A stretch of DNA of 64,000 bases from Streptomyces netropsis. Lineage in GTDB: Bacteria > Actinomycetota > Actinomycetes > Streptomycetales > Streptomycetaceae. This document shows, piece after piece, positions 7,281 to 15,606 of this stretch; position 1 is the stretch's first letter; every line of letters starts with the position of its first letter. The stretch covers positions 1-64,000 of the forward strand of contig NZ_JACHJG010000015.1 of assembly GCF_014203545.1 (NCBI RefSeq), in the 5' to 3' direction. The notes under the pieces were generated by a model. That model saw only the letters and a list, made by a program, of their open reading frames with translations. It did not search any database and was not told the DNA's origin. A program made the position numbers and the translations under genes.

Positions 7281-8084
7281 TTACCGGGCGGCTCTAGGAG
7301 CCCCGTCGCCACGAGTGGCGAGCAGGTGCAAGAGGGCAACCAGCGTGCCTGACCCCATCAGTTCGTCGCGAGCCATGAGCCCGGGAATGTCGGCCAGAGA
7401 CACCCATTCGACGTGGCCGGCTTCCTCAACGTCCGTTGGGTCGCCGACATGCTGAGCCCCGCGCCCGACGAAGATCTCATGAGGAGAGTCCACCATGCCG
7501 ACCATGGGCTGATAGATGACTACGCGCTCCAGGGCGTCCGGTCGCCAGCCGGTTTCCTCCTCCACTTCCCGTAGAGCGGCGGCAAGGGCGTCTTCCCCGG
7601 CATCCACGATGCCCCCAGGGAGCTCCCAGCCCCACTTGTCCGGCACGAAGCGGTACCGCCAGAGCATCAGGACGCGGTCCTGGTCGTCGAGCACTGCGGC
7701 GATGGACACGTGCTGTAGCCGCACCACATGGTGTTCGAACCGCTTGACGCCCGGCGGCTCGACGTCGACCAGGTCGAGCTTCACCCACCGGTTGTCGTAG
7801 ACGGTGCGCTCGCCGTGGATCTGCCACTGCTCCAGCACTCCGGGAGAGGTGACGCTTACGCTTTCGTCCGCCAGCGCGGCGGGCACGGTGTACGAGCTGC
7901 GGCCTCGAACTTGCAGCACGCCTTCGGCGACGAGTCGGGCCAGCACTTGCCGAAGGGCGGTCCGGCCAATGTCGAGTTGCTCCACTAGCGTGCGCTCCGA
8001 CGGGAGCTTGTCCCCGGGGGACAGCTCTCCAGACGCGATCCATTCCCGAAGCGTCTTGTCGACCCGCGCGGTCTTCGGCCCCAT
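7281..8084 (-). CDS. GntR winged helix fused to NUDIX hydrolase (Pif-like candidate)
   Basis: This 267-aa protein has an N-terminal GntR wHTH (about residues 5-70; SGELSPGDKLPSERTLVEQL and RTALRQVLARLVAEGVL). A NUDIX domain of the ADP-ribose pyrophosphatase type follows. Its NUDIX box appears as GGIVDAGEDALAAALREVEE with EETGW immediately after, so catalytic Glu residues are intact. NUDIX fusions to wHTH domains often sense a nucleotide metabolite. pSAM2 encodes Pif, a NUDIX-motif immunity factor that blocks redundant transfer, so a comparable role is possible here but unproved. I use ATG 8084; an upstream ATG at 8288, overlapping the HD gene's stop, would add 68 residues of doubtful character. 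Confidence 0.75.
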   Translation of the reverse strand: MGPKTARVDKTLREWIASGELSPGDKLPSERTLVEQLDIGRTALRQVLARLVAEGVLQVRGRSSYTVPAALADESVSVTSPGVLEQWQIHGERTVYDNRWVKLDLVDVEPPGVKRFEHHVVRLQHVSIAAVLDDQDRVLMLWRYRFVPDKWGWELPGGIVDAGEDALAAALREVEEETGWRPDALERVVIYQPMVGMVDSPHEIFVGRGAQHVGDPTDVEEAGHVEWVSLADIPGLMARDELMGSGTLVALLHLLATRGDGAPRAAR

Positions 8085-8284
8085 CCCCTGAGCACACTCC
8101 CGAGTCGTCGTCTGGCGCCTACCAGCGTATCTACCCGGTTCTGTGCTCGTACCGATGGTGGCTTCGGAGCGCTGACCAAGGTGAAGTCCTTCGGCTAGGC
8201 GAATATGACCCTCCACTACATACCCGCTGCTGCGGTGCTCAGCGGCGATCCTGGCGTCCACCCCTCGATGCTCCTCCGCTTCAC

Positions 8285-8842
8285 TCATGGCCTGGACGAC
8301 TCGCGTACTGAGCCCCACATCGGCTGAGCCGCGCTGACGCGGGAGAGGCGCTGTTCAACCCGGGCCGTAGCGCTGTGAATCTCAGGGGCGGCACGCTGAA
8401 TGAATCGACCTACCAGCGTGTCCGGCCCGTATCGCTGCACGATCTCGTCCAGCCGCTCCGCCGGCGTCGTGCATGCCCCGTCCGGCGTGGTCGTCATGTC
8501 GCAGAAGATCAGTGCATCCACCAGGTCCGGGCGCTCCAACTCGAACTCGCCTTCCAGCTCCTCGCGGAGTCCCCGCTCCTCAGCCTCCAGCAGGGCGCAG
8601 GAGTGGTGCGCGACCAGACGGACCACCCGCTCATCCATGCCCTCCTGGTCCCGAAGAAACCGAGCGCCGTCAAGGGGGTGGAAGCCCGTGGAGGCAATCC
8701 GCGGCGAGTAGCCGACATCGTGGAGTACGGCTGCAGCCTCCATCAAGGAAGCGTCGTCTCCCAGGATCCCCCGGAGTGAGCGGGCCCGCCCGGCCACCCC
8801 CAAGGAATGCGACCAACGTCGCGGCAATGGCTCGGCAAGCAA
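8285..8842 (-). CDS. HD-domain phosphohydrolase
   Basis: This 185-aa protein carries an HD-type metal-dependent phosphohydrolase domain. An early His lies in RRWSHSLGVAGRA, the HD doublet in AAVLHDVGYSP (about residue 41), and further ligands in the VRLVAHHSCA segment. HD enzymes cleave phosphate esters of nucleotides; the substrate cannot be read from sequence. The start is uncertain: the frame opens with TTG at 8842 without a clear ribosome site, and SLAES before it looks family-like, so the true start may be a few codons upstream. Its stop overlaps an ATG leading into the GntR-NUDIX frame, hinting at coupled translation. HD-NUDIX pairs suggest nucleotide sanitation or signalling. Confidence 0.75.
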   Translation of the reverse strand: MLAEPLPRRWSHSLGVAGRARSLRGILGDDASLMEAAAVLHDVGYSPRIASTGFHPLDGARFLRDQEGMDERVVRLVAHHSCALLEAEERGLREELEGEFELERPDLVDALIFCDMTTTPDGACTTPAERLDEIVQRYGPDTLVGRFIQRAAPEIHSATARVEQRLSRVSAAQPMWGSVRESSRP

Positions 8843-8891
8843 CGATTCGGCAAGGCTGTAGAACCGGTGGTGAGATCCATGGCACCCAAGG

Positions 8892-9339
8892 CTACGAGGC
8901 CCCCCTCTCAGTCGGGAGGGCGCGAATCTTCCGTCGACGGTTCGGGCTCATTTCGATGAACCCCCGTCCTTCCATCTGTGCGATGGCAGAACGAACCGCC
9001 GTACGCGATACGCCGAAGTGAGCGCACAGCTCACTCTCGGAGGGGAAGGTGTCGCCCACCTCTACGCCCTTGGTCCCCAGGAGGTCCGTCATCTGGTCGA
9101 CCAGCGGGCGCCGGTCACCCGTGCCCGCTACGAACCATCCCGCGCCCTGCACGGACTCGATGACTCCCGTCGGCCTTCAACGCCTTGAGCGCCCGCCCGA
9201 TCGTGCTGCGCCCCACACCGAAGGTACCCATCAGCTCCGCCTCGGGCGGGAGTGCCTCGCTGATCTGCCCCTTCTCGATCTTCTGGCGCAGAGTCTCCGA
9301 GATCTGCAAGTAGGTGCCTCGCGGACTGGCCTGCGGCAC
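8892..9339 (-). pseudogene. Frameshifted tandem-winged-helix GntR regulator
   Basis: Two GntR-like wHTH domains lie back to back in different frames. The upstream part (GTG 9339, SD GGGAGG) reads RGTYLQISETLRQKIEKGQI through STIGRALKALKADG. Deleting one base in the GGG run (plus-strand CCC, 9166-9168) continues it as VIESVQGAGWFV into the second domain (PLVDQMTDLLGTKG to GRGFIEMSPNRRRKIRALP, stop 8892). The restored protein would be about 148 aa with two complete domains, a known Streptomyces GntR form. The 1-nt insertion in a G run is either a real inactivation, phase variation or an assembly error. The downstream half alone has no good start. Confidence 0.75.
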
Positions 9340-9740
9340 GTGGCCTCCCATTACTTCGCCCGTCCCGGCGTCCGCCCGGCGGCGCCCTCCTCGCACCAGC
9401 TTCGCACGTCGCCCCGGGACGGTGACGGCCGTGCGCACGGCGGGCCGCACACACCCATGATCAGGCCCTGCGGTCAGAAATTCCCTACTCCATCAAGGCA
9501 CCCGCCGCGCACGGCGCGGCGCGCGCGGCCCGGCGTCCGGGCCTGCGCTCCTGTCTGCGCCCCGCTCCAGCCCGGCCGCCGTCCGCACGCCTGACAGCTC
9601 GGGTTGATGGGTGGCGAACCCGCGATGTGGCCGAGTCGGTACGCGAGTGCGGCTCAGGACGATGCCTCCGGCGGGGGCACTCAGGCTCCGGGATGGAGGG
9701 GCCCGTGCGCGAGTGCTGGCCGGTGGGTGTTGCGGTGGGG
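9340..9740. other. No supported gene
   Basis: This 400-bp stretch has frames open by high GC but no start with a ribosome site and no recognisable domain. It contains an arginine-rich minus-strand frame (9485-9748) that looks like noise. The right edge of the conjugative element may fall here or further right; I found no tRNA end or att repeat. Confidence 0.4.
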
Positions 9741-9785
9741 GCTCCCATCCCGTCTGCCGTCGCCCCAGGCAGACGGGATGGGAGC
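9741..9785 (-). terminator. Strong terminator hairpin after the nuclease-like gene
   Basis: An 18-bp perfect stem is formed by 9741-9758 (beginning GCTCCCATCCCG) and 9768-9785 with a 9-nt loop. It lies 22 bp past the stop of the leftward nuclease-like gene, so it is that gene's terminator. Confidence 0.8.
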
Positions 9786-9807
9786 TGGGGGTGAATGGTG
9801 GGTTGAT

Positions 9808-11268
9808 CTATGCCTTGGAGGCGGACGGCTTGTTATCGCTGCGAGCGTCGATAACAACGATTGAAGGCTCGTTCCGAATATCGAGCTCCGTCAGAACTCG
9901 TGCCGTCTTCTCCTGGTCCTCAGCGGTATAGCAGAGGATCACCTTCACCGACTGACGCGTCCCGTTAGCCGCCTCATAGATGGAAACCTGCTTTTCCAAA
10001 TTCCTCTTAAGCGAGGAATTCGAGGCCAGCTTGAACTCAATTAGAGATTTATCCCCCGACCCGTACGACACCTTGAAATCTACAGGACCCCTCCCGTTGT
10101 TCGGCTCTCGATTCACATCGAAATCCGTATAACACCAAATCAAACCAAAGAAGAGCTGAACCTCGACCTCTTGAGAGAATGGACGCCCTGCGCGATTGAT
10201 GACGCGGTAACCGTCCTTGTTCTCGATGTAGTCCTTGAAACAGAGAACTCTTTCCAGCGCCTCGTCGTAGCTCGTCCAGGGTCTTCCGTAGAAGTCAGTT
10301 TTCCCCTGAAGGTCGGGAACGGCTAGCTTCACTTGCCGCACGAGGACTTCATGAGTGTCATCCGTCTTCTCCCTACTGGAAGCTTTCGCCTCCTCTCCTT
10401 CTTCTTCCTTCAGGCCAATATAGAGGTCAACGAGCTCCGGGAACTCCTTGATCACGCGGTCGATCGCCGCATTCCGATCCCTAATCGTCTGCTTTTTGTA
10501 GAAAACGCGGGAGAAGTAGTTATTGAGCTGCGCCCGAGTCTGATCGTCCTCGACCGCCGCTGGCAGGCCCTTGAAGCGCCTGAGCAGATCTTCGCGACTA
10601 ATCCAGGTATCGTCGCGGGTCAGCATGTCAACTGGCGTTAGTATGACGAAGTCGTCTCGCAACTCGGGAAGGAAGTACGTGCGAGTCTCCCAGGTCTCAG
10701 TCTCGTAGTTGAAGGCTGCCCTAGGAACCGAGAAGGAGCTGCAGTCCTCTTCGCGCATATGATCGCGCGCAAACTTTTCGGTATAACGGAGAAGGTAGTG
10801 CTTAATCAGGTTTGTCGTGAAGTCGCTGACACAATCCCGACCCACTCTCGGGCCAATGATTGCCAATTTCTCCAAGTGCGTGCCGACTACCTCCTCTTTC
10901 CCAACGTTGCGCAGAATGTCACCAAGCGAGCTGTTAAGAGATTTCGCGAAAGTCTCCCCCAAGGCGTGGCCGCCGTTACCGAAAACCGTGAATCCCAACC
11001 AGTTCTGCTTAACCTCCTTGAAGTGATACCAGTTCTTGATGTCGCCAGTAGACAACTCGCTGCCCGATTTTTTTTGCAGGAACTGCAGATAAATGACAAT
11101 CTGCTGGTGCAGCGCCTGATATTCGGGCTTCTCGCTGGTGAACAAGAGAAACGGGTCGATGAACATCGGGAGATCTGAAACGATGCAGATGTCGAACGCC
11201 CCGTATGCGGCGAGAGTTTCAGCGGACACGCCGAAGTGTTCCGAAAAGTAAATTCTGGGCTCAATCAT
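9808..11268 (-). CDS. Unrecognised protein with PD-(D/E)xK-like nuclease core
   Basis: This is a 486-aa soluble protein of clearly lower GC than its surroundings. I do not recognise the family. The N-terminal half (residues 1-230) is helical with conserved-looking FDICIVSDLPMFIDPFLLF. A charged linker spans about 285-305. The C-terminal part resembles a PD-(D/E)xK nuclease: Glu367 (FSQEVEVQ), Asp397 in GPVDFKV, then IEFK at 410-413, followed by a helix and a strand pair. A lone gene with its own terminator, AT-richer codon use and a restriction enzyme next door suggests an acquired antiviral or anti-plasmid nuclease. The start is ATG 11268; no strong ribosome site is seen. Confidence 0.7.
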   Translation of the reverse strand: MIEPRIYFSEHFGVSAETLAAYGAFDICIVSDLPMFIDPFLLFTSEKPEYQALHQQIVIYLQFLQKKSGSELSTGDIKNWYHFKEVKQNWLGFTVFGNGGHALGETFAKSLNSSLGDILRNVGKEEVVGTHLEKLAIIGPRVGRDCVSDFTTNLIKHYLLRYTEKFARDHMREEDCSSFSVPRAAFNYETETWETRTYFLPELRDDFVILTPVDMLTRDDTWISREDLLRRFKGLPAAVEDDQTRAQLNNYFSRVFYKKQTIRDRNAAIDRVIKEFPELVDLYIGLKEEEGEEAKASSREKTDDTHEVLVRQVKLAVPDLQGKTDFYGRPWTSYDEALERVLCFKDYIENKDGYRVINRAGRPFSQEVEVQLFFGLIWCYTDFDVNREPNNGRGPVDFKVSYGSGDKSLIEFKLASNSSLKRNLEKQVSIYEAANGTRQSVKVILCYTAEDQEKTARVLTELDIRNEPSIVVIDARSDNKPSASKA

Positions 11269-11650
11269 CGGTTCGTAGCCTTCCCTGGAGCTAAACCTAA
11301 CTTGCGTGACTCTGAGCGAGCGTTAATCGGCCCATGGAGGGAGCTCTCCAACATCCGGGCTCCGGGCCACAGCCATGGTTCGTACCAGCTGGCCGATGGG
11401 GGTATACGAACCTGTCGGGAGTCTGTATAGCGCAGTTGGCGTTGGCTTGGTCATGGGTGACCATCGGTCCTGGGCGAGCACCCACGAGCTGCCCAGGGAG
11501 GCGTGGGATGCAACCACAGGTCTCAAAGCTCGCCCCCCAGCAGCTGGCACCACGTACTTGAGACCTTAGAGCCCGGTACTGACATCCGTCGCGCTATCAG
11601 ACGACTTCAGACAGCCAGTGCCTGATCAACTTCGAGACTCGCCGTCCTGA
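11269..11650. other. Divergent intergenic region of the defence pair
   Basis: No gene is supported. It contains an inverted pair GGTTCGTA (11377-11384) / TACGAACC (11405-11412), extended by CC/GG, with a 20-nt spacer. There is also a GGTACTGAC element at 11575-11583 that recurs in altered form nearer the right-hand gene. These may be operators of the divergent genes. A string around 11425 resembles a tRNA D-arm but has no matching arms. Confidence 0.4.
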
Positions 11651-11695
11651 CAGTGCTGACCGGTACTGTCGACCCCGATCGTCGGGTCAGTACTG
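11651..11695. promoter_or_regulatory. Inverted repeat directly before the Mrr-like gene
   Basis: CAGTGCTGACC (11651-11661) and GGTCAGTACTG (11685-11695) form an inverted repeat with 10 of 11 pairs. A smaller GACCC/GGGTC palindrome is nested inside. It ends 12 bp before the GTG start and just before the GGGGG ribosome site, so it could be an operator or a translation-controlling hairpin for the endonuclease. Confidence 0.5.
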
Positions 11696-11707
11696 CTGGG
11701 GGCATGT

Positions 11708-13009
11708 GTGGGTAGTCAGTTGCGTGTCGGTCAGGTCTTTCGCTACGCGACCGGCAAGGATCCGGGGCCGGCGATGCTGGAGGGGTACCCCAACTTTCAC
11801 CATGCGACTCACTCGCCGGAGCGTGCGCGGGCATTGCTGGAAGCCGGGATCAACGGCATGGCGAAGGTCCGCACAGCAGACGGTGATCGGCGGCCGGTGA
11901 TCTTGATTCGATCGAGCCCCTGGAAAGCGGGCACCGAGCAGACGCCTTGGCATGACGTGTTCGATATGGACAACGGGCACGTCCGCTACTTCGGCGACCA
12001 CAAGGCCACGACCACGGTCGCGCCGGGAAGCACTAACGGCAACGCGGCTCTGCTCGACGCGTTCACCGGACACCAAGGGCACACCCCGGAGGAGCGAGCC
12101 GGAGCCGTCCCATTGCTGCTATTCCGCGCAGTCTCGCGCAACGGAAAGGTGAAAGGACACGTCGAGTTCTGCGGGTTGGGTGTCATCGAGCGAGCAGAGC
12201 GACTGGTGCAGTGGGGTGGTAACGAGCACACGACGTTCACGAACTACGTGTACGACATCGCTCTCATCGACCTCACCGACGAAGACGATAAGGTCTCCTG
12301 GACCTGGATCGATGCCCGTCGGGACAAGTCCGTGACCGACGCGGCATCACTCGACCTCGCCCCGCGGGCTTGGCGCGAGTGGGTCAAGCACGGCAACTCG
12401 GCACTGCCCCGGCTCCGACGACGCGTCGCTCGGGCCAAGGTGACCAAGGTGCCTGAGCAGCGTCCCGCTCCCAGTAGCCCCGAGGCCAAGGATCTGGAAC
12501 TGATCTACAAGTACTTCGATGGACGCAAGCACGACTTCGAGGCCGTCGCCTCCGCGGTCGCATCGCGGGTTCTGCGCGGCGCCGGCAACAGCTACGTCGA
12601 AGGGTGGCTTACCCGACGATCCGGCGATGGAGGGGCCGACTTCGTGGGACGGCTCGACATCGGCAACGGCTTGGCCGGCACCAGTCTCGTCGTCCTCGGG
12701 CAGGCAAAATGCGTCAAGCTCGACAACCTCGTGACCGCTGAGCAGATCGCCCGCGTTGTAGCCAGGCTCCGGCGGGGCTGGATCGGCGTCTACGTCACCA
12801 CAGGCTCCTACTCCGTGCCCGCGCAAACTGAGATGGTGGAGGATCAGTACCCAATCGTCCTCATCAACGGGAAAGATTTGGCCCGAGAGCTCAGAAGCAT
12901 GGCCCGGGATGACCACGGCGGAGACCTCGAAGCCTGCATCGAGCACATACTGACCGTACGAGAGACCGCGGTCACGAACCGGCGCCCCGAAGAGATCCTG
13001 TTGGAGTAG
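11708..13009 (+). CDS. AspBHI/Mrr-type modification-dependent restriction endonuclease
   Basis: This 433-aa protein has a C-terminal Mrr-like catalytic domain. An N-terminal helix and Gly motif precede RRSGDGGADFVGRLDIG (Asp311), followed by VVLGQAKC (Gln332-x-Lys334), the D...QxK signature of Mrr enzymes. The N-terminal 240 residues (PWHDVFDMDNGHVRYFGDHK; EFCGLGVIERAERLVQWGG) resemble the SRA-like DNA-recognition domain of AspBHI, which cuts near 5-methylcytosine. It is therefore a likely Type IIM/IV enzyme that destroys methylated foreign DNA and has no cognate methylase. The start is GTG 11708 with GGGGG upstream. It sits beside another putative nuclease and is intact. Confidence 0.8.
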   Translation: MGSQLRVGQVFRYATGKDPGPAMLEGYPNFHHATHSPERARALLEAGINGMAKVRTADGDRRPVILIRSSPWKAGTEQTPWHDVFDMDNGHVRYFGDHKATTTVAPGSTNGNAALLDAFTGHQGHTPEERAGAVPLLLFRAVSRNGKVKGHVEFCGLGVIERAERLVQWGGNEHTTFTNYVYDIALIDLTDEDDKVSWTWIDARRDKSVTDAASLDLAPRAWREWVKHGNSALPRLRRRVARAKVTKVPEQRPAPSSPEAKDLELIYKYFDGRKHDFEAVASAVASRVLRGAGNSYVEGWLTRRSGDGGADFVGRLDIGNGLAGTSLVVLGQAKCVKLDNLVTAEQIARVVARLRRGWIGVYVTTGSYSVPAQTEMVEDQYPIVLINGKDLARELRSMARDDHGGDLEACIEHILTVRETAVTNRRPEEILLE

Positions 13010-13237
13010 CCACCCGTGCGACACGCGGCCTATTCGTGGACGGCGGAGGGGCACCGGTGCGCTCATGGCTCGCTGACCAGCAGTAATGCATAGGACGCAC
13101 GCGCCCTCCGGAGCCGTGTGCGCGGCCGTGCCTCCGTTCTACCGAACGCGCGCCCTACCCGTCGGCCGCCAGCGCGGGGACCGTGGAGCCGACCACGTCG
13201 CCAGGCGTGGACGGTGAAATCAGGTAGGGGGTTCATC

Positions 13238-13417
13238 GTGGCTCGGACTCAGTCGAAGTGTGGCGCACGAACCCAAGCCGGCGGGCGGTGCGCCAACCTC
13301 GCCATGCTCGGGACATCGCGGTGCCGTGTACATCAAGGCCCTTGGTCGAAGATCGGATCGGCTGACCGCAAAGCGAAGGAAGCCAAGGAGAAGCAACGTA
13401 AGTCGCGCAAGAAGTGA
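13238..13417 (+). CDS. 59-aa HGGxSTG-like basic zinc peptide
   Basis: This short protein has the pattern KCGARTQAGGRCANLAM...GTSRCRVHQG. This is the Cys-rich signature of small phage- and element-associated proteins (usually ending CRxHGG, here CRVHQG), followed by a lysine/arginine-rich tail. The three Cys and one His probably bind zinc. The GTG start has AGGGGG 7 nt upstream, and in-frame sequence before it is unlike coding DNA. It follows the Mrr-like gene by 228 bp on the same strand. Function is unknown; nucleic-acid binding is inferred from charge. Confidence 0.55.
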   Translation: MARTQSKCGARTQAGGRCANLAMLGTSRCRVHQGPWSKIGSADRKAKEAKEKQRKSRKK

Positions 13418-13800
13418 CACACCGACCGCAGCCGCTGTCGCGCCCCGGTGAATACGCGGCGAAATCGTCGCCCGATGGCGCTCCCGACACAGGAAACTCC
13501 AAGTCAGGCGCCCCTCGATGCGCGACGGATCGAGCCTCTTCTAAGCACTCGCCCACTCAGGCCGCGGGACTGCCCGAGTCATCGCTGAGCCGTGGATGGG
13601 ACCAGATGGGGCAAGGGAGGCCCGGGCCGCCGCTGGGCCGTGCGAGGTTACCCAACGACGACCATCGACGACAGCCAACGACCGCCCCGCCGCAGCTCAG
13701 AGCGTCATCCCAGGGAGACCGCCAAGGTCAGCAACCTGGCACATAAGATCCGCGACATCTGATCCCACAGGTCACACTGGCCTCACGGATCATGCTGATG
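13418..13800. other. No supported gene
   Basis: A plus-strand frame begins at a GTG overlapping the preceding stop (13414) and runs to 13746. Its product is low-complexity and polar, with no motif, and I do not accept it. The stretch is probably the scarred right border of the acquired region before the chromosomal genes resume. Confidence 0.35.
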
Positions 13801-13819
13801 CGACAGGGAGGTGGCCCTC

Positions 13820-13996
13820 GTGGCGGTGAACAAGGCCGAGCTGGTGGTGGCGCTCAAGGAGGGGCGGCTGGCGTACGAGTTGGGCGAGCAGGTGGCCGAC
13901 TGTCCGTATCCCCCGGGTGATCCGCTGCGGGCGGCGTGGCTGCGGGGCTGGGCCGCCGCCCGCGACGAGCGGGAGGGCGGCGCGGGCGAGGGCTGA
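13820..13996 (+). CDS. Rmf/CrpP-fold small protein
   Basis: This 58-aa protein reads VAVNKAELVVALKEGRLAYE and then CPYPPGDPLRAAWLRGWAAARDE. The arrangement of a glycine helix, CPY, and the W-x2-GW-x2-A helix matches the ribosome modulation factor/CrpP fold. In gammaproteobacteria Rmf dimerises 70S ribosomes in stationary phase; in actinomycetes the role of these short homologues is not established. I choose GTG 13820, spaced 7 nt from GGGAGG, over GTG 13811, which abuts it. It faces the RidA gene tail to tail. Confidence 0.65.
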   Translation: MAVNKAELVVALKEGRLAYELGEQVADCPYPPGDPLRAAWLRGWAAARDEREGGAGEG

Positions 13997-14014
13997 GCGG
14001 AGCAGTCGGCGGGG

Positions 14015-14416
14015 TCACGGCAGGACCGCCACCCCGTCCAGTTCGACCAGGGCCTCCTCGTCCCAGAGGCGGGTCGTGCCGATCACGGCCATGGCCGGGT
14101 AGTCGCGACCCGCAAGCCGGCGCCAGATCGCCCCCAGGTCACGGGCGTGCGCGCGGTAGTCGCCGACGTCCGTGGCGTAGACGGTGACGCGCGCCAGGTG
14201 GTGCGGCTCGCCTCCGGCGGCGCGCAGGGCGGCGAGGAGGTTGGCCAGGGCCCGCTCGAACTGTTCCGGCAGGCCGTCCCCGACGACCTTGCCGGCACCG
14301 TCGAGTGCGGTCTGTCCGGCGAGGAAGACCAGTCGGCCGCCGGTGGCGGTGACGGCGTGGGAGAAGCCCGAGGGCGGGGAGAGTTCGGCGGGGTTGACGC
14401 GTTCGAGGCCGCTCAT
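14015..14416 (-). CDS. RidA-family enamine/imine deaminase
   Basis: This 133-aa protein is a standard-length RidA/YjgF protein, with LVFLAGQTALDGAGKVVG, the ANLLAALRAAGGEPHHLARV helix-strand unit, and a C-terminal DEEALVELDGVAVLP. Archetypal RidA hydrolyses reactive enamines/imines to ketones plus ammonia. Its start overlaps the stop of the acyl-CoA dehydrogenase gene (ATGA), so it belongs to the aryl-CoA cluster. There it could hydrolyse the enamine produced when an aminated ring is reduced, releasing ammonia; this is inferred from context. The strand normally carrying the catalytic Arg (CGR-type) reads HHLARVTVYATD, so the exact subfamily is uncertain. Confidence 0.85.
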   Translation of the reverse strand: MSGLERVNPAELSPPSGFSHAVTATGGRLVFLAGQTALDGAGKVVGDGLPEQFERALANLLAALRAAGGEPHHLARVTVYATDVGDYRAHARDLGAIWRRLAGRDYPAMAVIGTTRLWDEEALVELDGVAVLP

Positions 14417-15588
14417 CGGCTCGGCTCCTCAGGGCTCGTGGGTGCGGTGGTGCCCTCCGCGGCCGCCCGGTACAGCTCCTTCGCGATGATCGTGCGCTGT
14501 ACCTCCGTCGCGCCCTCGTAGATGCGCGGCGCCCGGACCTCGCGGTAGAGGTGTTCGAGGAGGTGGCCGCGTTCCAGGGCGCGGGCGCCGTGGATCTGCA
14601 CGGCGGCGTCCACGACGTACTGCGCGGTCTCGGTGGCGAACAGCTTGGCCATCGCCGAGCGGCCCGCCGTCCCGGGTTCGCCCGCGTCGTACGCCGCCGC
14701 GGCCGCGTGGACGAGCAGGGCGGCGGCCTCGGTGCGGGTCGCCATCTCGGCGAGCTGGTGGGAGACGGCCTGGAGGTCCTTCAACGTCCCGCCGAACGCG
14801 CGGCGTTCGGCCGCGTGGGCCAGGGAGGCGCGGAGCGCGGACCGCGCCATGCCGACGGCGAAGGCGCCGACGCTCGGGCGGAAGAGGTCCAGGGTGCGCA
14901 TGGCGACGCGGAAGCCGCCGCCGACCTCACCGATGACGTCGTCGGGGCCGACGGGGACGGCGTCGAAGGTGAGGGTGCCGATGGGATGCGGGCTGACCAT
15001 GGCGAGCGGGCGGCCGCCGAGGCCGGGGCGGTCGGCGGGAACGAGGAAGGCGGTGACGCCACGGGCGCCGGGGGCCGGGCCGGTGCGGGCGAAGACGGTG
15101 TAGAGATCGGCCTCGGGGGCGTTGGAGATCCAGCACTTCTCCCCCGTGAGCCGCCAGGTGGGCCCCTCGCGCTCCGCGCGCAGTTCGAGCGCCGCCGCGT
15201 CGGAGCCCGCGCCGGGCTCGCTGAGCGCGAACGCGGCGACCGCGCGGCCCGCGACCACCTCCGGCAACCAGCGCGCCCGCTGCGCGGGGGTCCCCGCGTC
15301 CACGACCGGGTACGTGCCGAGGCCCTGGAGGGCGAGGGCCGTCTCGGCCTCCGTGGACTCCAGCGCGAGGGACTCGCGCAGCAGGCACAGGTCCATGGCC
15401 CGTACGGAGCCGTCGGCGGGGAACAGCCGGGCCAGCAGGCCCAGTTCACCGAGGGCCGCGACGAGCGGGCGGTTGACGCGCCCGGGCTCGCCCTTGTCCG
15501 CCAGGGGGCGCAGTCGCCCCGCGGCGAGGGCGCGCAGCTCGGCGCACCAGTCACGCTGCCGCTGGTCCAGTGCGAACGGTGTCGACAC
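14413..15588 (-). CDS. Acyl-CoA dehydrogenase of the aryl-CoA cluster
   Basis: This 391-aa flavoprotein has all acyl-CoA dehydrogenase landmarks: an N-terminal helical domain, AFALSEPGAGSDAA (FAD/substrate loop), WRLTGEKCWISNA, and the C-terminal IHGARALERGHLLEHLYREV with IYEGATEVQR. The Glu of YEGATE is the expected catalytic base. The true start is GTG 15588, with GAGGAGGG 7 nt upstream. In this setting it probably carries out a beta-oxidation step on the reduced alicyclic CoA thioester produced by the monooxygenase/reductase. It is cotranscribed with RidA and divergent from the CoA ligase, sharing one control region. Confidence 0.9.
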   Translation of the reverse strand: MSTPFALDQRQRDWCAELRALAAGRLRPLADKGEPGRVNRPLVAALGELGLLARLFPADGSVRAMDLCLLRESLALESTEAETALALQGLGTYPVVDAGTPAQRARWLPEVVAGRAVAAFALSEPGAGSDAAALELRAEREGPTWRLTGEKCWISNAPEADLYTVFARTGPAPGARGVTAFLVPADRPGLGGRPLAMVSPHPIGTLTFDAVPVGPDDVIGEVGGGFRVAMRTLDLFRPSVGAFAVGMARSALRASLAHAAERRAFGGTLKDLQAVSHQLAEMATRTEAAALLVHAAAAAYDAGEPGTAGRSAMAKLFATETAQYVVDAAVQIHGARALERGHLLEHLYREVRAPRIYEGATEVQRTIIAKELYRAAAEGTTAPTSPEEPSR

Positions 15589-15606
15589 CGGGCACCCTCC
15601 TCTGTT

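Noticed and set aside
11420..11470. String resembling a tRNA D-arm (TATAGCGCAGTTGGC)
   Set aside because: No matching acceptor stem, anticodon stem or GTTCGA T-loop follows, so no tRNA or clear att remnant is supported.
13414..13746. Plus-strand frame overlapping the small zinc peptide stop
   Set aside because: The product is polar and low-complexity with no ribosome site or motif; the overlap alone is not enough.
9340..13800. Right attachment site of the conjugative element
   Set aside because: No tRNA gene 3' end or matching direct repeat could be identified inside the window. The left end lies outside, so the boundary cannot be set.
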